A stretch of DNA of 64,000 nucleotides from Callipepla californica brunnescens (taxonomy: Eukaryota; Chordata; Aves; Galliformes; Odontophoridae), in contig JALIRH010000042.1 of NCBI GenBank assembly GCA_023055505.1, positions 3,542,335 to 3,606,334 of the forward strand, in the 5' to 3' direction. Under the pieces are notes generated by a model, which saw only the letters and a list, made by a program, of their open reading frames with translations, did no database searches and was not told the DNA's origin. Made by a program: the position numbers and the translations under genes. Every line of letters starts with the position of its first letter. Position 1 is the stretch's first letter. Positions 12,101 to 24,300 of the stretch are shown piece by piece.

Positions 12101-15100
12101 GCATTTAAAGCATTTGTTTGTGCAACAGGCACCAAGTTCAAGTGCAACAATGAGGCTCCTAGTTGAAATAAGAGCCAGGGCCTGGATAAGAAGCACATTC
12201 CTCTGAAAATCAACAGGTGGTTCATGCTGGCAGCAGGTTTGCCTGTCTGATAGGAGCAGGACACTGCACAGTGCAGCAGTGCTGCCCAGAGGAGCTCAGA
12301 CCCCACGTGTGAAGCATGGTGAACTGACAGCATCACTATAGCAGACACCTTGCTTCAATCTTTAATTAACACTTCCTGATTTTGTCTCACATCTGTAAGA
12401 CAGAGCCTCCTGCTGCCTCTGCTCCTGGTGGGGAGGTGACTTGCTTTATTACTTCAATAACGGTAAAGGCAGCTCTGAAATTTCAGGAGAGGCTGTCAGG
12501 CTCTGGAATCACAAAATTCGAGCTTCCAGATGAAACATGAACACATTAGGGAGGGGTGAACAGGGTGTCTCACTGTTTTTTCCTTAAGGGGGAAGAGCTG
12601 GAGGTCTACAGAGATCCCCCCCTTAATCAGGTGTCCCCACATCTAACTGTTGGAGCCTACAGATCACCAATGAGTAGTGCTTCCTCCAGGATGCTCCCTG
12701 AGCTTTGGTCCCAGTCCCCTCTCCTCCAGCTCCCTAGAAAACAGCCTGAGGAAGGAGCTGGCTGTGTTCCCTTTCTCCACATAAAATAAACACTGTTGGT
12801 AGCCCAATTAAACTTAATAGTTCGCAGGAAAGGTTTTAACACAACCCAAAACGTCTCAGGAGGGCTTTGAAATTACATACGCTCTGCAACTCCACTAGGA
12901 AATCACACTGCCACATGGGGAACGCCAGCTATATCTGCAGGACCAAACTGTTGCTGTTTTGCTCTGAGCACCCTTAATGCCACCTGAATATGTAGGTTCC
13001 CTTCAAATCCTTGAGGACCACTTATTCCTCATGGCCTGACGACCCCTGCGTAGCCATAACGGTGGCACATGCTCACTCTGAGGGCATGCCCAGTTGGAGA
13101 AGAAGATGCTGCAGTGGATGGACTTACTTTGCTTCCCCTGGTATCGGCAGCAGGCTCTGAAATGCTCTTGGCAATAAAAATGTTGTCTCCAAAAACTCTA
13201 AAACCGAGCGAGTGGAGCAGGCTGGTTCAGAGTGTGTTTTCCCAACTGCTGCAGCAATCAGAGCAGGAAACAAAACGGATCCCCTGAGGTCCGGGAGAGC
13301 TCTTCCCTGAAGTCTCCCCTTCTCCTTTCAGTTCCTCCCAAAATAAAGGTGTATTCTGGGGAGTGGGATTCCTCCGTGTTGGCAGAGGAAAGGGACCCTT
13401 CTGCACCTCACAGCTGTGTTTTTTGACATTGCAGAGGTTTAGTCCCTCACATCCTGGGGGATGTCATCTTCCTCTGGTGCTGCAACCTCTTGGCTCACTT
13501 CATCAACACCTACGCAGTGGACGATAATGTGAGTAGAACTGGCCAGCAAAGGGTCTGGGAGCCTGTACCAAGCACTCCGAGCCGTGAGGAGTCAGTGGGG
13601 AGGGGAGACTAACACTGAAACAGACTTAATCTCAGGCTCAGAGGGATGTAGCGACAGGGACAGCCTGGTATTATCCACCTCCTCCTTAATCCTTCGGCTT
13701 CTCTTTTCAGTTCAGCCAGGCATCGGTGATCCGGAGCTACACGAAATTTGTGATGGGGGTACGTAGGCAGCTGCCACATCACTCCTCTGCTTCCTGCTGT
13801 GTGTGGGGTGAGAGCTTGTGGTCTGGGGGCAAAGCAGATGGATTTGAAGTCTGTACTTTATATCTGGAGATGAGGATAACTAACATGCAAAAGCTAGAAC
13901 TACTGCTTTTGACATGAGTGTCGGAGGTGCTACCCAACTTCTGTGCTTTCAGATTGCTATGAGCATGCTGACGTATCCATTCCTTCTCGTGGGAGATCTC
14001 ATGGCAGTGAACAACTGTGGGTATGTGTGTCACACTGAGATCTGATGCTTTCCCTCCAGCTTCTTGTTGTCTGAAGCCTCTGCTAACAATTGAAAAGCTC
14101 TCATGCAGAACCATAAACTACGTGGCACTTTGCAGAGTCGCCTGGTTTCCCATCCCGGGTTACTCACAGTGTTAGATCAGGGGGCACGGATGAACAGGAT
14201 AGAAGTTCAAACTGAGAGGAATAACTGCGAGAGCTGTGGTGGTGCAGCCTGATCTGAACTAGACCAGAGGCAGAAGGGATCAAAAAGGGTAGAACCAGGA
14301 CCAAGCAGCAGTATCTCCTTCACCCAGCCTGCTTTCCCAGTCCTGCTGCTTCTCGTGTCTTCGTATGTGTGTGCTTATGGGAATGGGTTTGAGTCTCACC
14401 CACTGATGTAATGCTGCCTCTGTATCTGCTCCTTGTTGAAGGTGTAGATACAGCATACAGTCCTGCACTCTTGTTGTATCCAGGTAACACTCCTGAGGTA
14501 ATTAAATTACACGATCCACTGTGGTGTAACAAGCTGGACATTTGGCCTTCAGCCCGGTGCAGACGCTGTTTCTGTGTCTTCGCATTACACTTGTGTTATC
14601 TCTGGATATTGTGACAGCTGTGCAGATCATCTCAGCTGTTTTTCATTGCCATGCAGGTTGCGTGCCGGCCTCCCCCCTTATGCTCCTGCGTTCACGTCCT
14701 GGATCCATTGCTGGAGGTATCTCAGTAGCCAGGTGAGGGAGCGAGGCACACACGGGGCTTTGGGTTCCCTCCACTCCTTCCCGAGGGCTCTGCCACTGCC
14801 CGGGGTGTATCTGTGCTGCATCCTTGATGTACTCTGTAGCTGTTTCCATCCTTCAGTTACAGCAGCAGGCATGGCAGTACTGCTGTGTTGGTGCTATCTC
14901 AGCTTGCAGCTTGCAATCTCAGGCACTGCACAGAGCAAAGCCCCACAGCTGTGCCCCCGTCCATCCATCAGGCATCCTTGCTAGAAGTGCCTGACCCCCA
15001 GTTCTCACAAGCCCCACTTTCTCTTCTGGACCAACCCATGGCACTCAGGGCTTGCAGCCCTGCAGCAGACACAAGTTAATTTCCTGCTAACCTGGCAGCA

Positions 15101-15224
15101 AAGCAGCACTTCAGCACGGATGCCCTAACCCCAGTGCTTTCCTCCTCAGGGGCAGCTGTTCCGTGGCTCCAGCCTGCTCTTCCGCAGAGCGCCCATGCAA
15201 GCAGCCTGCTTCCCCATCGACTGA
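9121..15224 (+). CDS. MTCH1: MTCH1, mitochondrial carrier homolog 1
   Basis: There are twelve coding exons: 9121-9291, 10110-10194, 10287-10393, 10794-10871, 11187-11244, 11370-11421, 11776-11835, 13435-13528, 13711-13758, 13953-14020, 14657-14732 and 15150-15224. They make 323 aa with continuous phase and GT-AG introns. MTCH1 is a divergent SLC25-family protein of the outer mitochondrial membrane, known as PSAP, with a pro-apoptotic role and related to the MTCH2 insertase. The sequence follows human MTCH1 closely: [10 protein letters not shown] near residue 32, GHEPLPP near 59, [31 protein letters not shown], and the tail [13 protein letters not shown]. The carrier signature PX[DE]XX[KR] is degenerate, as in the family. 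The N-terminus is much shorter than the human long form but keeps a Pro/Gly-rich leader. The human Gly-rich insert before FSQA is absent. The exon 1 donor (CAG|GTCCGG) is weak. Introns hold nothing recognisable. Confidence 0.96.
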
Positions 15225-15532
15225 CCCCAGCTTGCAGGGAGAAGTACGAACTTGGACTCCTCAAAGAACCCTAAGCTTGTTTCCATGTGTATATTTGTTC
15301 TTTTTGATCCAAAGTCTGCGGTGCCAGAACAAGACACCTCCTCTCCAGCAAGGCCAGCAAGCAGTCGGCCTGCAGTGATCTGGCTTCAGGCTCCAGCTGA
15401 GGCAAAGCCCCTTCCTCATGGCTATCTTGCTCAGGATGCATAGGAGAGAGAGCAGAAGGACGTTGTTTCTCTGGTCTGGGCTGTGAATCTGAAGACGCTG
15501 GGAAAGTCTGTGAAAGCAGGAAATGCCCAGAT

Positions 15533-15538
15533 AATAAA
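15533..15538 (+). terminator. MTCH1: MTCH1 polyadenylation signal
   Basis: AATAAA lies 309 bases after the MTCH1 stop at 15222-15224 and is the first such hexamer downstream. A second AATAAA at 16240-16245 would give a longer 3' UTR of about 1 kb. Confidence 0.65.
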
Positions 15539-15559
15539 GAAACCAGCCCCAGGATGCAG

Positions 15560-18000
15560 GGACAAAAGACTGCTTCGTTCTGCCTAGGCTGAGAAGCGAC
15601 AAGAGATCCAGGGCTGCCCTGCTGGGAAAGCAACAGCAGCACAGCCAGCTCCTGTCTTGTCTCTCATGGAGAGGGCAGATGTGCGTGGCTGGGAGCTTGT
15701 GCTGGACAAGATCAAGACTGAGACTTGTACTTTAGGGTATCCAAACACTAGGGAGCATCCCAGCTCCCTTGGGCATGAAAGGGAAATAAGAGTTTCAAAA
15801 ACAGAAAAGAGAAACAGTCCCACTACTATGAAGTACAGTGCAGTCCTTAAGAGAAAGGTATGACTTGTCTCCTGGACAGCATCAGGACTTGAAGATGGAG
15901 AAGGTACTGAAGGAGGGATCTGCATGGCACGTGGGAAGGCCTCGTGCAATGGGAAGAGTGCATTCAGGACGCACCTCACAGTCCAGTGAAGCTGTGTGTA
16001 CTGCGGGCAGTGTCCGTGTGTCTTAAGGGGAGGGTTTGGTCCCTGCTCGGATCAGCCCCTGCTCTGGTGCAGCGTGTTTCCATGCTGGGTCATGCTGTGT
16101 CGTGTGAGCTTCTTCCACCCATCGCTGATGGACACGGAGTCACGTTATGGTGCTGGGCTGTTGTGAGGTGTTGATTTGCTAACTGCTGCAAGCAGTCTTG
16201 CAGCAGAGGCACTGGGCCCATCTCTGTCTGAAGCAAAAGAATAAATCTCAGCCAACCAAGGGCTTGGGAACAGAGTCGCAGGCTCCTCGTGCACGCAGGG
16301 CCACAGCATGCCCTTGCACGGCTGAGCTTACCTGCGACAGCAGCACAGGATTTATCCTCAGCTCCCAGACAGAGAATTTCTGGCTTTTTCCCCTCCCCCT
16401 CCCCATAAATCTGTGCTGCTGCCAGAGCCAGGCACGTTTCTCCCCACGAAGCAGTCTTTTGCACAGAGTTCAGTGTGTTACTGCACTCCCTGGGAAGAGG
16501 TTTCGGGGCCCTGAGCAGGCTGCAGGGGCAGCACCAGCACACGTGGAGGCTGCTGTCCCCAGAGTAGCTCCTTTTGGTGTTGTGAAGTCAGTCCTGTCTG
16601 TCCTCCCTCCTTCCCTCCCTCCCATACGGTTTGTGTTATGGTAACAACACTCAATGCATGGCCCTGTCCCCTCACCAGAGATGATTTTAAAGAGGATTTA
16701 ACTATGCTCCAAAATACAGCTATAAAACAACTCTCCTTGCTTGTTTCTTCTTCTTTCCCAAGGAAACGTTGATTTGTTTCACACAGTAGGCTCTTTTGCT
16801 CAGGAAGGATCTCCGTTTAAGACGTTCCTTTCAAAGCATGAGCTGATTTCTCACGTCTCTGAGCATCAGGTGCTGCATAGCTCACATCACACAGCTCTTG
16901 CCCAGGAGCTCACTCTTCATCCTCAAAATGAAGGCTGCCTTCTGCAGGTCACATACCTGCAAGGCCTCCAGCAGCACCACCTCCACCCTGCACTGACAAG
17001 TGCTATTTCAAACCAGCTCACCTAAACCTGAACCAAAGCCACTGTTTTCCTCTCTGTTCGACTCACAAACTTGGCTGGAAACGACGCAGCTTTTGATCAG
17101 CTTAAATGAAAACCATGTCGTTTTCAGGTCGTTAACCCCCTTGCCCTCCGCCTTGTGGTTCTTCTTGTCCCTTGCTTCATTTGAGGGGTCCCTCAGCTGC
17201 ACCACCCAGGCAGCCCCCCACTTTAATTGCAGCCTGGTAGCGTGTGCCCTGCAGCATGAGTGCGAGGGATGGGGCCCTGCTCGTCCAGGAGCGAAAGTGC
17301 AGTTGGGAGAACAAATGGAGTGGTGTGGAAGGAGGGTTGGGTCTGGTGCCTAGGACCCATGCACGGCGCTGGCGCTCCCCTATCTAGCCAGGAAGCAAAA
17401 CTGTGTTTAAATATTGACTCTCCAGCGCAGAAATGGGATGGGTGGAAGCTGCAACCGCCCGGTGCCTGCAGTTTATCATTCCCCAGTGCAAAGGGGAGAT
17501 TACTGGGACTTTGGCCTCATCTGCTCCCAGCTGCAGAGGGGACAAAGGAGGCAGAGATGGCAGCTGGGAGAGGGAAACTCAGGTCAAGGCAGCCCCGAGC
17601 CTCCCTGGGGCCCTTTCCCCCTGCAGAGCTCTGCTGCTCAAAACCTCTGGCTGAGCACACCTTTCCCAGCACCCATTCCCCCCAGTGTCAGGTTTATGGG
17701 GAGCGAGGGAATGCTCCCCCTCTCTCTCTGTGGAGGAAAATAGTTATTCAGGAATAAAAACAACCCCTGGAGGAGCTGGCTGGTGCAGCCCAGTCCCAGC
17801 AGGAAGGGTTCATGGTGGGGACTGGGGACAGTGGTGTGAGGGTGGGGAGGAGCAGGGCCTCCCAAAGCAGGAGGTGATGGAGAGCACCACGGCCACGCTT
17901 CCTTGCTGCGAGGACACCCCAGGCCGAAGGGAAGACTGAGGCCTACAGGCCTTCCTCCCACCCTCCTCCCCGGGGGGAGGAGAGAGCCGAGGACACGTTA
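15560..18000. other. Non-coding spacer after MTCH1
   Basis: No exon with a recognisable product was found. The stretch contains a second possible MTCH1 polyadenylation signal (16240-16245), short pyrimidine tracts near 16600-16622, and otherwise mixed sequence. It could hold the distal MTCH1 3' UTR and upstream elements of the CpG-rich block that follows. Confidence 0.6.
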
Positions 18001-19737
18001 AGTCCCCCCAGTCTGCAGCACAGCTCCTCATCCCCCAGCACGGCCCCACACGGGGCCACGGCACCGCCGTCCTCGTGGCTGCTCGCCCTGGTGCCATCCG
18101 TCCCGGCCGCCCGCCGGCAACCCTTCGGCTTGACGAAAACGTCCCCCTTCATTCTTCTGATCTTGAACGAATGGAGTTTCTTCCTTAAAAGCCGCCCTCG
18201 CTCTTCCGATCCCGGCAGCGCGGCTCTTGTCACCGTGCCAAAGGAGGCTGGGAGCAGCGTCACAAAGTTTTACAAGCCGAGCAAGAGAGAGGGAGAGAGA
18301 CGGACCAGGCGCACAGCGAGAGCGGCGGCGGCACATCGGGCTCCCTCCGCGTTGACCTGAACGTTTTATCTTTTTGTTTTTCTTCCCTTATTTGTTTTTT
18401 TTTTATTTATTGTTTGGAAGAACAAAGACTGGGGTTGGTGCTTGTATTCCAAGGGCCGGTGTTGGGGAGGAGGAAGAGGAGGAGGAAGGGTGGAGGGGGG
18501 TGTGGGGGGGGTGGGGGAAGGAGGGTAGAGCCGTCGGCCCTCGGCCCCGCGTTGCCTTGGCCAAGTTGCTGAGAGCTTGCCATGAGATTTGGAAGAGGAA
18601 AGAGGTGGAGGGGGGGAGAGAAGTGGGGGGGGGGAAGGAAAAAAAAATATATATAAAATAATAATAAAAAAATATGATGACGTCACTTGGAGCAGGGGTG
18701 CCTTCCCCGCTGCCTGTCAGATGTGAAAAGAACAGGGCAATAAAAACAACAGCCGCCTCCGTCTCCCTCGTTAAACACGCCGCTAATTGGATGTTAATTT
18801 CTCCTTGCTCTTCTCGCTGCTCGATTGTGAGGGCTCTGCCTCTCGCCTCTCCCTCTCTCGCTCTTTCTTTCTTTCCTGTTGCAATGCTCTTGGCAGCTCG
18901 GAGGGGCTGCGGGCCGTGCGCTCCCTCCCTTGCTCGTGGACTGGAATCATTCAGGAGCTGTGAGCAGCGCTGGGACGAAGCGCGGGGATGAGCGGTTCCG
19001 AACCCAGGGCTGGGCGAGATGGATCCCGAGAGCTGCGCCCATCTCCCCCACGCATTGTCCTGCTGGCTCGGAGAGCTCTTCCCATTTTTTATTTCTCTTT
19101 CGCGTCGGGTCCGGCCAAAAAAAAAAAAAGAAAAAATATATATACGGTCAAAAGAAAAAAAAAAAAAAAGCGTGATTCAATGACGACAAACCCCCAAACC
19201 TCCTCCCCGCTCCCCCCGTCTCGCCGCACACCGCGTGGAAACAGGCGTCGGAGGGAGCCGGAGCAGGAAGTTGTTGTTCTCGGTGTTGCCCAGGTCATCC
19301 TTCACGGGTACGTGTGCAAGAGAGCGCGCGCGTGGGGCGGCCCCGTGGGCACACGGCGTGGGGCGACGCCGGGCCTTCGTGGGGGCAGAGCGGGTGGGGA
19401 GAGGAGAGGGGAGAGAGGGAGGGAGGGAGGGAGGGAGAGAGCGGTGGCGGCGGCGGCTGGGGGGAGCCATGTGGGAGTCGAGTCCTACCTGGGAGCCGTG
19501 CCAACTTCCTGCGAAGGGTTACAGCCCCGCGGCTCCCGGAGCCCACCAGAGGCGAGTTGGCTCTTGTCACGCATCCAAGGCGAGGGGAAGAGACAGCGGG
19601 GACGGAACAGGTACCGCCAACGCCGAGGCGGCCTCGTCCGCCCCCCGAAAGCTTCGGCCGCTTGTTTTGATTTAAAGCCGCCCAAGGGAAGGCCCCGCAC
19701 GAGGCCGACGGGTGCCAAGGGTGGGGCGGATGGCTTG

Positions 19738-19822
19738 GGGAGGGGGGGGGTGTGCATGAGGGGAAAGGGGGGCAAGGGGGGGGGGGGTGTTAGGGGGTTT
19801 GTTGTTTGGGGGGGGGGGGTGA
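19738..19822 (+). repeat. G-run tract with quadruplex potential
   Basis: At least five runs of six or more G lie within about 85 bases, separated by short T/A/C spacers (around 19740, 19764, 19776, 19807). On the plus strand this fits intramolecular G-quadruplex formation inside the CpG-rich block. The opposite pattern, C and T runs, appears near 19965-19995 and 20330-20350. Confidence 0.6.
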
Positions 19823-20752
19823 TGCTGGCACCGCTCTCTCCTCGCCGTTTGGATTAACATGCAGGAGATGCGCCTGTCACTTTGCTTACTGTCAGCGCCT
19901 GCTCGGGGATGGGTGACGGCTTTGTTCGGGGGAGCGGTGCCAAGGAGGACTTGGCAGGAGCTCTTCCCCCCCTCCCCCCCCCCCCTTCCCTTCCCGGGGT
20001 GGCTGCAGAGGGCTGCGGGGTGCACGGCCGCCCCTCGGTCCCTCCGCCGCCGGCCTGGTGCGGCCGAGATGAAAACGTGTTTTGTTCCTTGCTTTTGGCA
20101 TCTCCCCAGCAGCTCTCCCAGCCCCTCGGCCCCCCTCCCCGGCCCGCCGGGACTCCCTTTTTATCATCTCCGCAACCCCCGTGTGTTGGCAGCAGCGACA
20201 GAAAGGCCCCAAAGATGCCCTAAAACGCGAGCTGCCCCCCATCTGCCCCCGTGGAGGCGTTCGCTGCCGCGCTGCCCTCATGGCGGCCGCCTCGCTTTTC
20301 GCCTTTTTTTGTTGTTGTTTATTTTCTTTCCCCCCCCCCTACTCCCCCCCCTTTTTCTTTTTGCTTTGTTTTTGCCCTTTTTGCAAAGGGTGTGCGGGCA
20401 GGAAGCAGCACACGGCGGTTGGGGGGTGTGGGTTGGGGGGGGCACGGAACCGTATCCACAACCCCAGGCCTTTTGTTCAACCTGCGTCGACGTGCGGGAA
20501 GGTCTTTATTTCCCCCCCTTTCTTTATTTTTAATTTTTATTATTAGTGGGATGATTTTTGAACCCCCGTGCTCTCTCGCTCTTTTGGGGCCGAACGGGGC
20601 AGAACTCTCCGGGGCGGATTTTCAAAGCTCCGAGTGCAGGAATTCCTGCCAGCTCGCCTTTGTGCCAGCCTGCCCCGGCCTTCGTTCGGATGGAGCCTGG
20701 CATCCAGGCACCGCCCATTTCTTGGCGTTGAGCTGAGAGGAGAAGGAAAGGG

Positions 20753-20777
20753 GAGAGAGAGAGAGAGAGAGAGAGAG
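20753..20777. repeat. (GA)n microsatellite
   Basis: An almost perfect GA dinucleotide run of about 25 bases with one interruption (GAGTGAG) lies within the CpG-rich block. GAGA-type tracts are common near promoters, but no function is shown. Confidence 0.7.
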
Positions 20778-21399
20778 TGAGAAGGGAAGAAGAAAAAAAA
20801 AAAAGAGCTGTCTCACTCCAACCGGCCTTTCTCGGAAAAGGATCCTTCCCCGGTGACTGTCCGGAGAAGCGGAGCTCAATGCAACCACGGCTCCGCCGCA
20901 CCACCGCTCTCCCCGCGGTGCATCCCTCTCTCTCTGCCCCGGTACGGAATCGAACCTCGCTCTTGGTTTTTTTGCTTGGTCGGTTGGTTGGTTCGGGTGC
21001 TTTCTGCCTTTGATTTGAGATAGCGTTGCGCTTTGTTGCTGCTGCACTCCCCCAAAAAACCCCTTCCCTGCAGCCCGCGCTGCCGAAACTCGGACCCATC
21101 GACGCGGAGGGACGTGCCCCACGCGTCCCACCTCGAGGTGCTTTCTCTTCCCACCTCCGCCGTCCTTTGTGCTTCCACACCGGGCACCTCCGAGGGGTGG
21201 GGAAGAAAGGAAAAAGGAAAGATGTCGACTCATGTCGGATTTGCAGTCCAACATGGCAGCCGCGGCGAGGGCGGTGGGAGCCCCGCAGCCCCCGAGCCCC
21301 GCGCTGGCGGTGGGCACGGGACGGGTGCCAGGAGGTGGTCCAGGTGGGTGGAGGAGAGGATAAGACGATCGTTTCTTTTCTTTTTGGTGGGGTCTGAGG

Positions 21400-24300
21400 G
21401 ACGAGGGAACCTCCGCAGCGTGGTTCTGTTGGTGTTAACTATTTAGAAGCCGGATTGTCGCTGGCACGATGTGCCGGGATGGGCGCGGGGCTGGGGCCAA
21501 GTCCCACAGCTGGGCACAGGGCTCTGCTGGGCAAAGACGGGCAAGGGAGCAGCGTGGTGGAGCAGCAGGGAGGGCTGTCATGGAGCCGTGGTGGCCTCCA
21601 GGCTCCGGACATGGCTTCGGCTGGGAGGGGGCTGCCTGGCAGAGGCATTGCAGAGGGCGATTCGTGGAGCTTCACACCTCTCCCCGTTGTGCCGAAGCTC
21701 TCCGGGTCTTGCTGAGCTCGGGGTTTTTGTCCGTAGTGCATGGGACTCTGCCCTCTTTCTGTCAGACTTAATTGAGGCCCGTTCGGGATGCAACAAAAGC
21801 AGCCTGTCTGCAGGGCAGGGTCCCGCTGCCTCCTTCCTGCCACGCACTATGCAGGTGCTCAGGAGCCATGCGAACCGCCCCTCCTCCTTCACCAATTTTT
21901 TCCTCCTCCTTCCCCACTCCTGGCTTCCCCCTCCTCCTCCCTTCTCCAAAAACAATATTCTCTCCCTCAGCAAGTGACGCACAGCCCTACAGCACAGCCT
22001 TTGAACTGGCAGCACAGCACCCAAACGCCCCAGCTCAGCTTCACCTCCGTCTCCCACCCCGCTCACCTCCTAGAGATGCTTCCCCACGTGCTGGGTGTCT
22101 CCCAGGCCCGACAGCGACCTGTGCTGCTTCATGCATGTGCGTGGATGCTGGGCTTCTGCTCTGAGCCTTCCCACTCGCTTGCTCTTCAGCTCTGAGGCAA
22201 AGCAGTGCTCGCAGTGGGCCGAGCAGATGCAGGAAGATGCTGAAGTGGGTTCTGAATGCAGCTACCAACCTCTTCCTGGGGGGAGTGCAGCTCAGGGCCG
22301 TGGCCCTTGCTGGCAGTTCCCATTTTCGAGGCTGCTTGCTGTGGCTCTCGTGCTGCCCACGTTGCTGTCAGCAGGAACTGGGGGCAGTCAGATCTGGCCC
22401 CGAAATGCAGCGGGATGTCCTCTGCAGCAGAGCCCATTTACATCTGGTTTACATCCAGACCTTTAATGCTAATGAGAAGGGAACAGGAGAGTTTTACTCA
22501 TCGCTCCAGCTTTTCCCCTGCAGATTTTTGACAGAAACAGAGTCTGGGGTGGAAGCAGACCTTTCCCAGTTTGCCCCCAGTTTCTTTTGCTTCCCTGGGA
22601 GAAGTTGGCAGAGGGCTGCTACCAAAAAAACAACAACACACTGAAGCTGATGGCATCGCTCTGGCACACTGGGCAGCCCCCTGAGCAGAGAAAGTCTGAA
22701 CTCGAGAGAGACACTTCTGACATGTCCTAAGCAAAACATCTGGCACCTCTGTAGGAGCCATCCAGCCAAGGGACGCAGCTGTTTTATTCCACACGGCTCA
22801 CAGCAGAATAGGGCTCGGGTTTCCAGAACATGGCTCAGCAAAAAAAAAAAAAGGACAGATTCTTGAAACTGGCAGGCGGACCGTTCCGATGCCGACTGCC
22901 TTTGAACCTGGAGTTTGCTCCCTGGCTGTTCCAGTTTGAGCTCTGCACCATCTCTGGGGAGAAGCAGGAGTTTCCCTGCTGGGCTGTAACCCCCCAGCGG
23001 CCGCCTGAGCTGCTCTAGATCTGCACTGACATTCCTGAGAGCAGGATCGGGCCTCTAGGTTTGTCGAGGGTGGCTCTGGGAAATTTCCTTTCCTTAAAAG
23101 GGCCAGCTTTGGCCAAGGCACAGTCTGGATTGTGTTTTCCTTTTTTCCTTTTTTTTTTTTTCTCTCCTCTCTCTCTCTTTTTTTGTAACTTGAAGCAAAA
23201 CTCGCACTGCTGAAACCTGCCTGATTTGCAGCTGCAGCAGTGCTGTGCTCTGTGAACAGGCTGAGCCCACGGGGACCATCACTTACTGGGTTGCATGGTC
23301 CATACAGTTGCTTTTACCTCTCCAGCAATCACTTCTGGCAGAGAGACAGGATGCTAAAGGCAAGAAGAGCAAATCTGGCCTTCGTGGGCTTCTTCCTCAG
23401 CCTTCCCACTTGTTGCCAGCTCGTTGCAGTGGATGTGTGGGCACAGGTTGAATGGGATCCCAGTAGAAACACATCCAAGGGACAGATGATGCTGACAGCT
23501 CCATGCACCATAGGAACACGGGTACCAGCTCACCACTGAACCACCCCACAGGTCCTCTTTCAAAGAATCAGCATCATTTACCTTTCTTGCTGCAGTATTT
23601 GCTCTCTCTCACCTCTTTCATTCTCTGATTTCCATCCATGCTTTCCATCCTCCTGGTCTGCTGTTGTGGGGTTGCCCGGGGCTACTCTTAACCTTTGATA
23701 TTACCTGGCTGCTGTGAAAAGTGGGGGAGCACAAAGTGAGGCAGCTGGTTTGATTTGTAGGGCTGTCCATGGGCACTGAGCCTTGCTGCCTACATCTGCA
23801 GTTGGGAAGCAGCACTTTGCGTGCTGGGTTTGGCATGCTGAGGTTGCTCATGAGCTAGGCCTGCCTAAGAAAGCATAGAAGAGGCAGCCCGATGAGGGGT
23901 GTGCTGCACAGGGTGAGGTCTGTGGAGCCCACGAGGTAGCTGTAACATTATTCTGATGATGGCAGCACAGTCTAACCCTGTGTGCACCACCTGGTGGTTT
24001 GGAGAGGTCTGTACCCAGGTGCTGCTGTGTCCCGTGGCTGCTGCCAGCGCATCAGGGTTTTGCTGTTTCGCTGGGCTAGGGACAGAGGAGCTGCCCAAGG
24101 GGTTGGATGGGGAAGGAGGCTTCTCCTCACCTGCAAGGCCATGCCAAGTGCTGTGCTTCCTCCTCTTCCTCCTGGTTGGAGGGGGCTGCAGAGCAGCCAC
24201 GGCTCTGCTCAGCAGTGGTTTGCTGCTCAGTCAGCATCCTGGGGTGTGATGTGAACCCGTGGGACGGCCTGTGCTGATATATCAGTGCCAGGCATGGGGA

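Larger units (their letters stand above)
18000..21400 (+). promoter_or_regulatory. CpG-island-like promoter block, candidate let-7 host promoter
   Basis: This 3.4-kb block is the most CpG-dense part of the window. It holds a full CRE palindrome TGACGTCA at 18678-18685 just after an A/T-rich TATA-like stretch (18644-18675), a YY1-type AACATGGCAGCC at 21250-21261, long G and purine runs (18470-18540, 19395-19440, 19738-19822), a GA repeat (20753-20777), and splice-donor-like sites CAG|GTACCG at 19611 and CAG|GTGGGT at 21344. No known protein is encoded. The only plus-strand product downstream before PI16 is the let-7 pair at 34.2 kb, so I infer that this is its promoter and first exon region. 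Confidence 0.5.

Noticed and set aside
18988..19857. Plus-strand open frame of 289 codons in the CpG-rich block
   Set aside because: It is rich in R, G and K from GC- and A-run composition, passes through poly-A and poly-G tracts and matches no family I know. Stops are expected to be rare in such GC-rich DNA.
19859..20533. Plus-strand open frame of 224 codons
   Set aside because: It is made of Pro, Phe and Leu runs read from C and T homopolymers. There are no domains, and overlapping frames are equally open.
20530..21317. Minus-strand open frames of 216 and 231 codons
   Set aside because: They overlap each other in different frames and read through GA repeats and A runs. There is no domain and no coding pattern.
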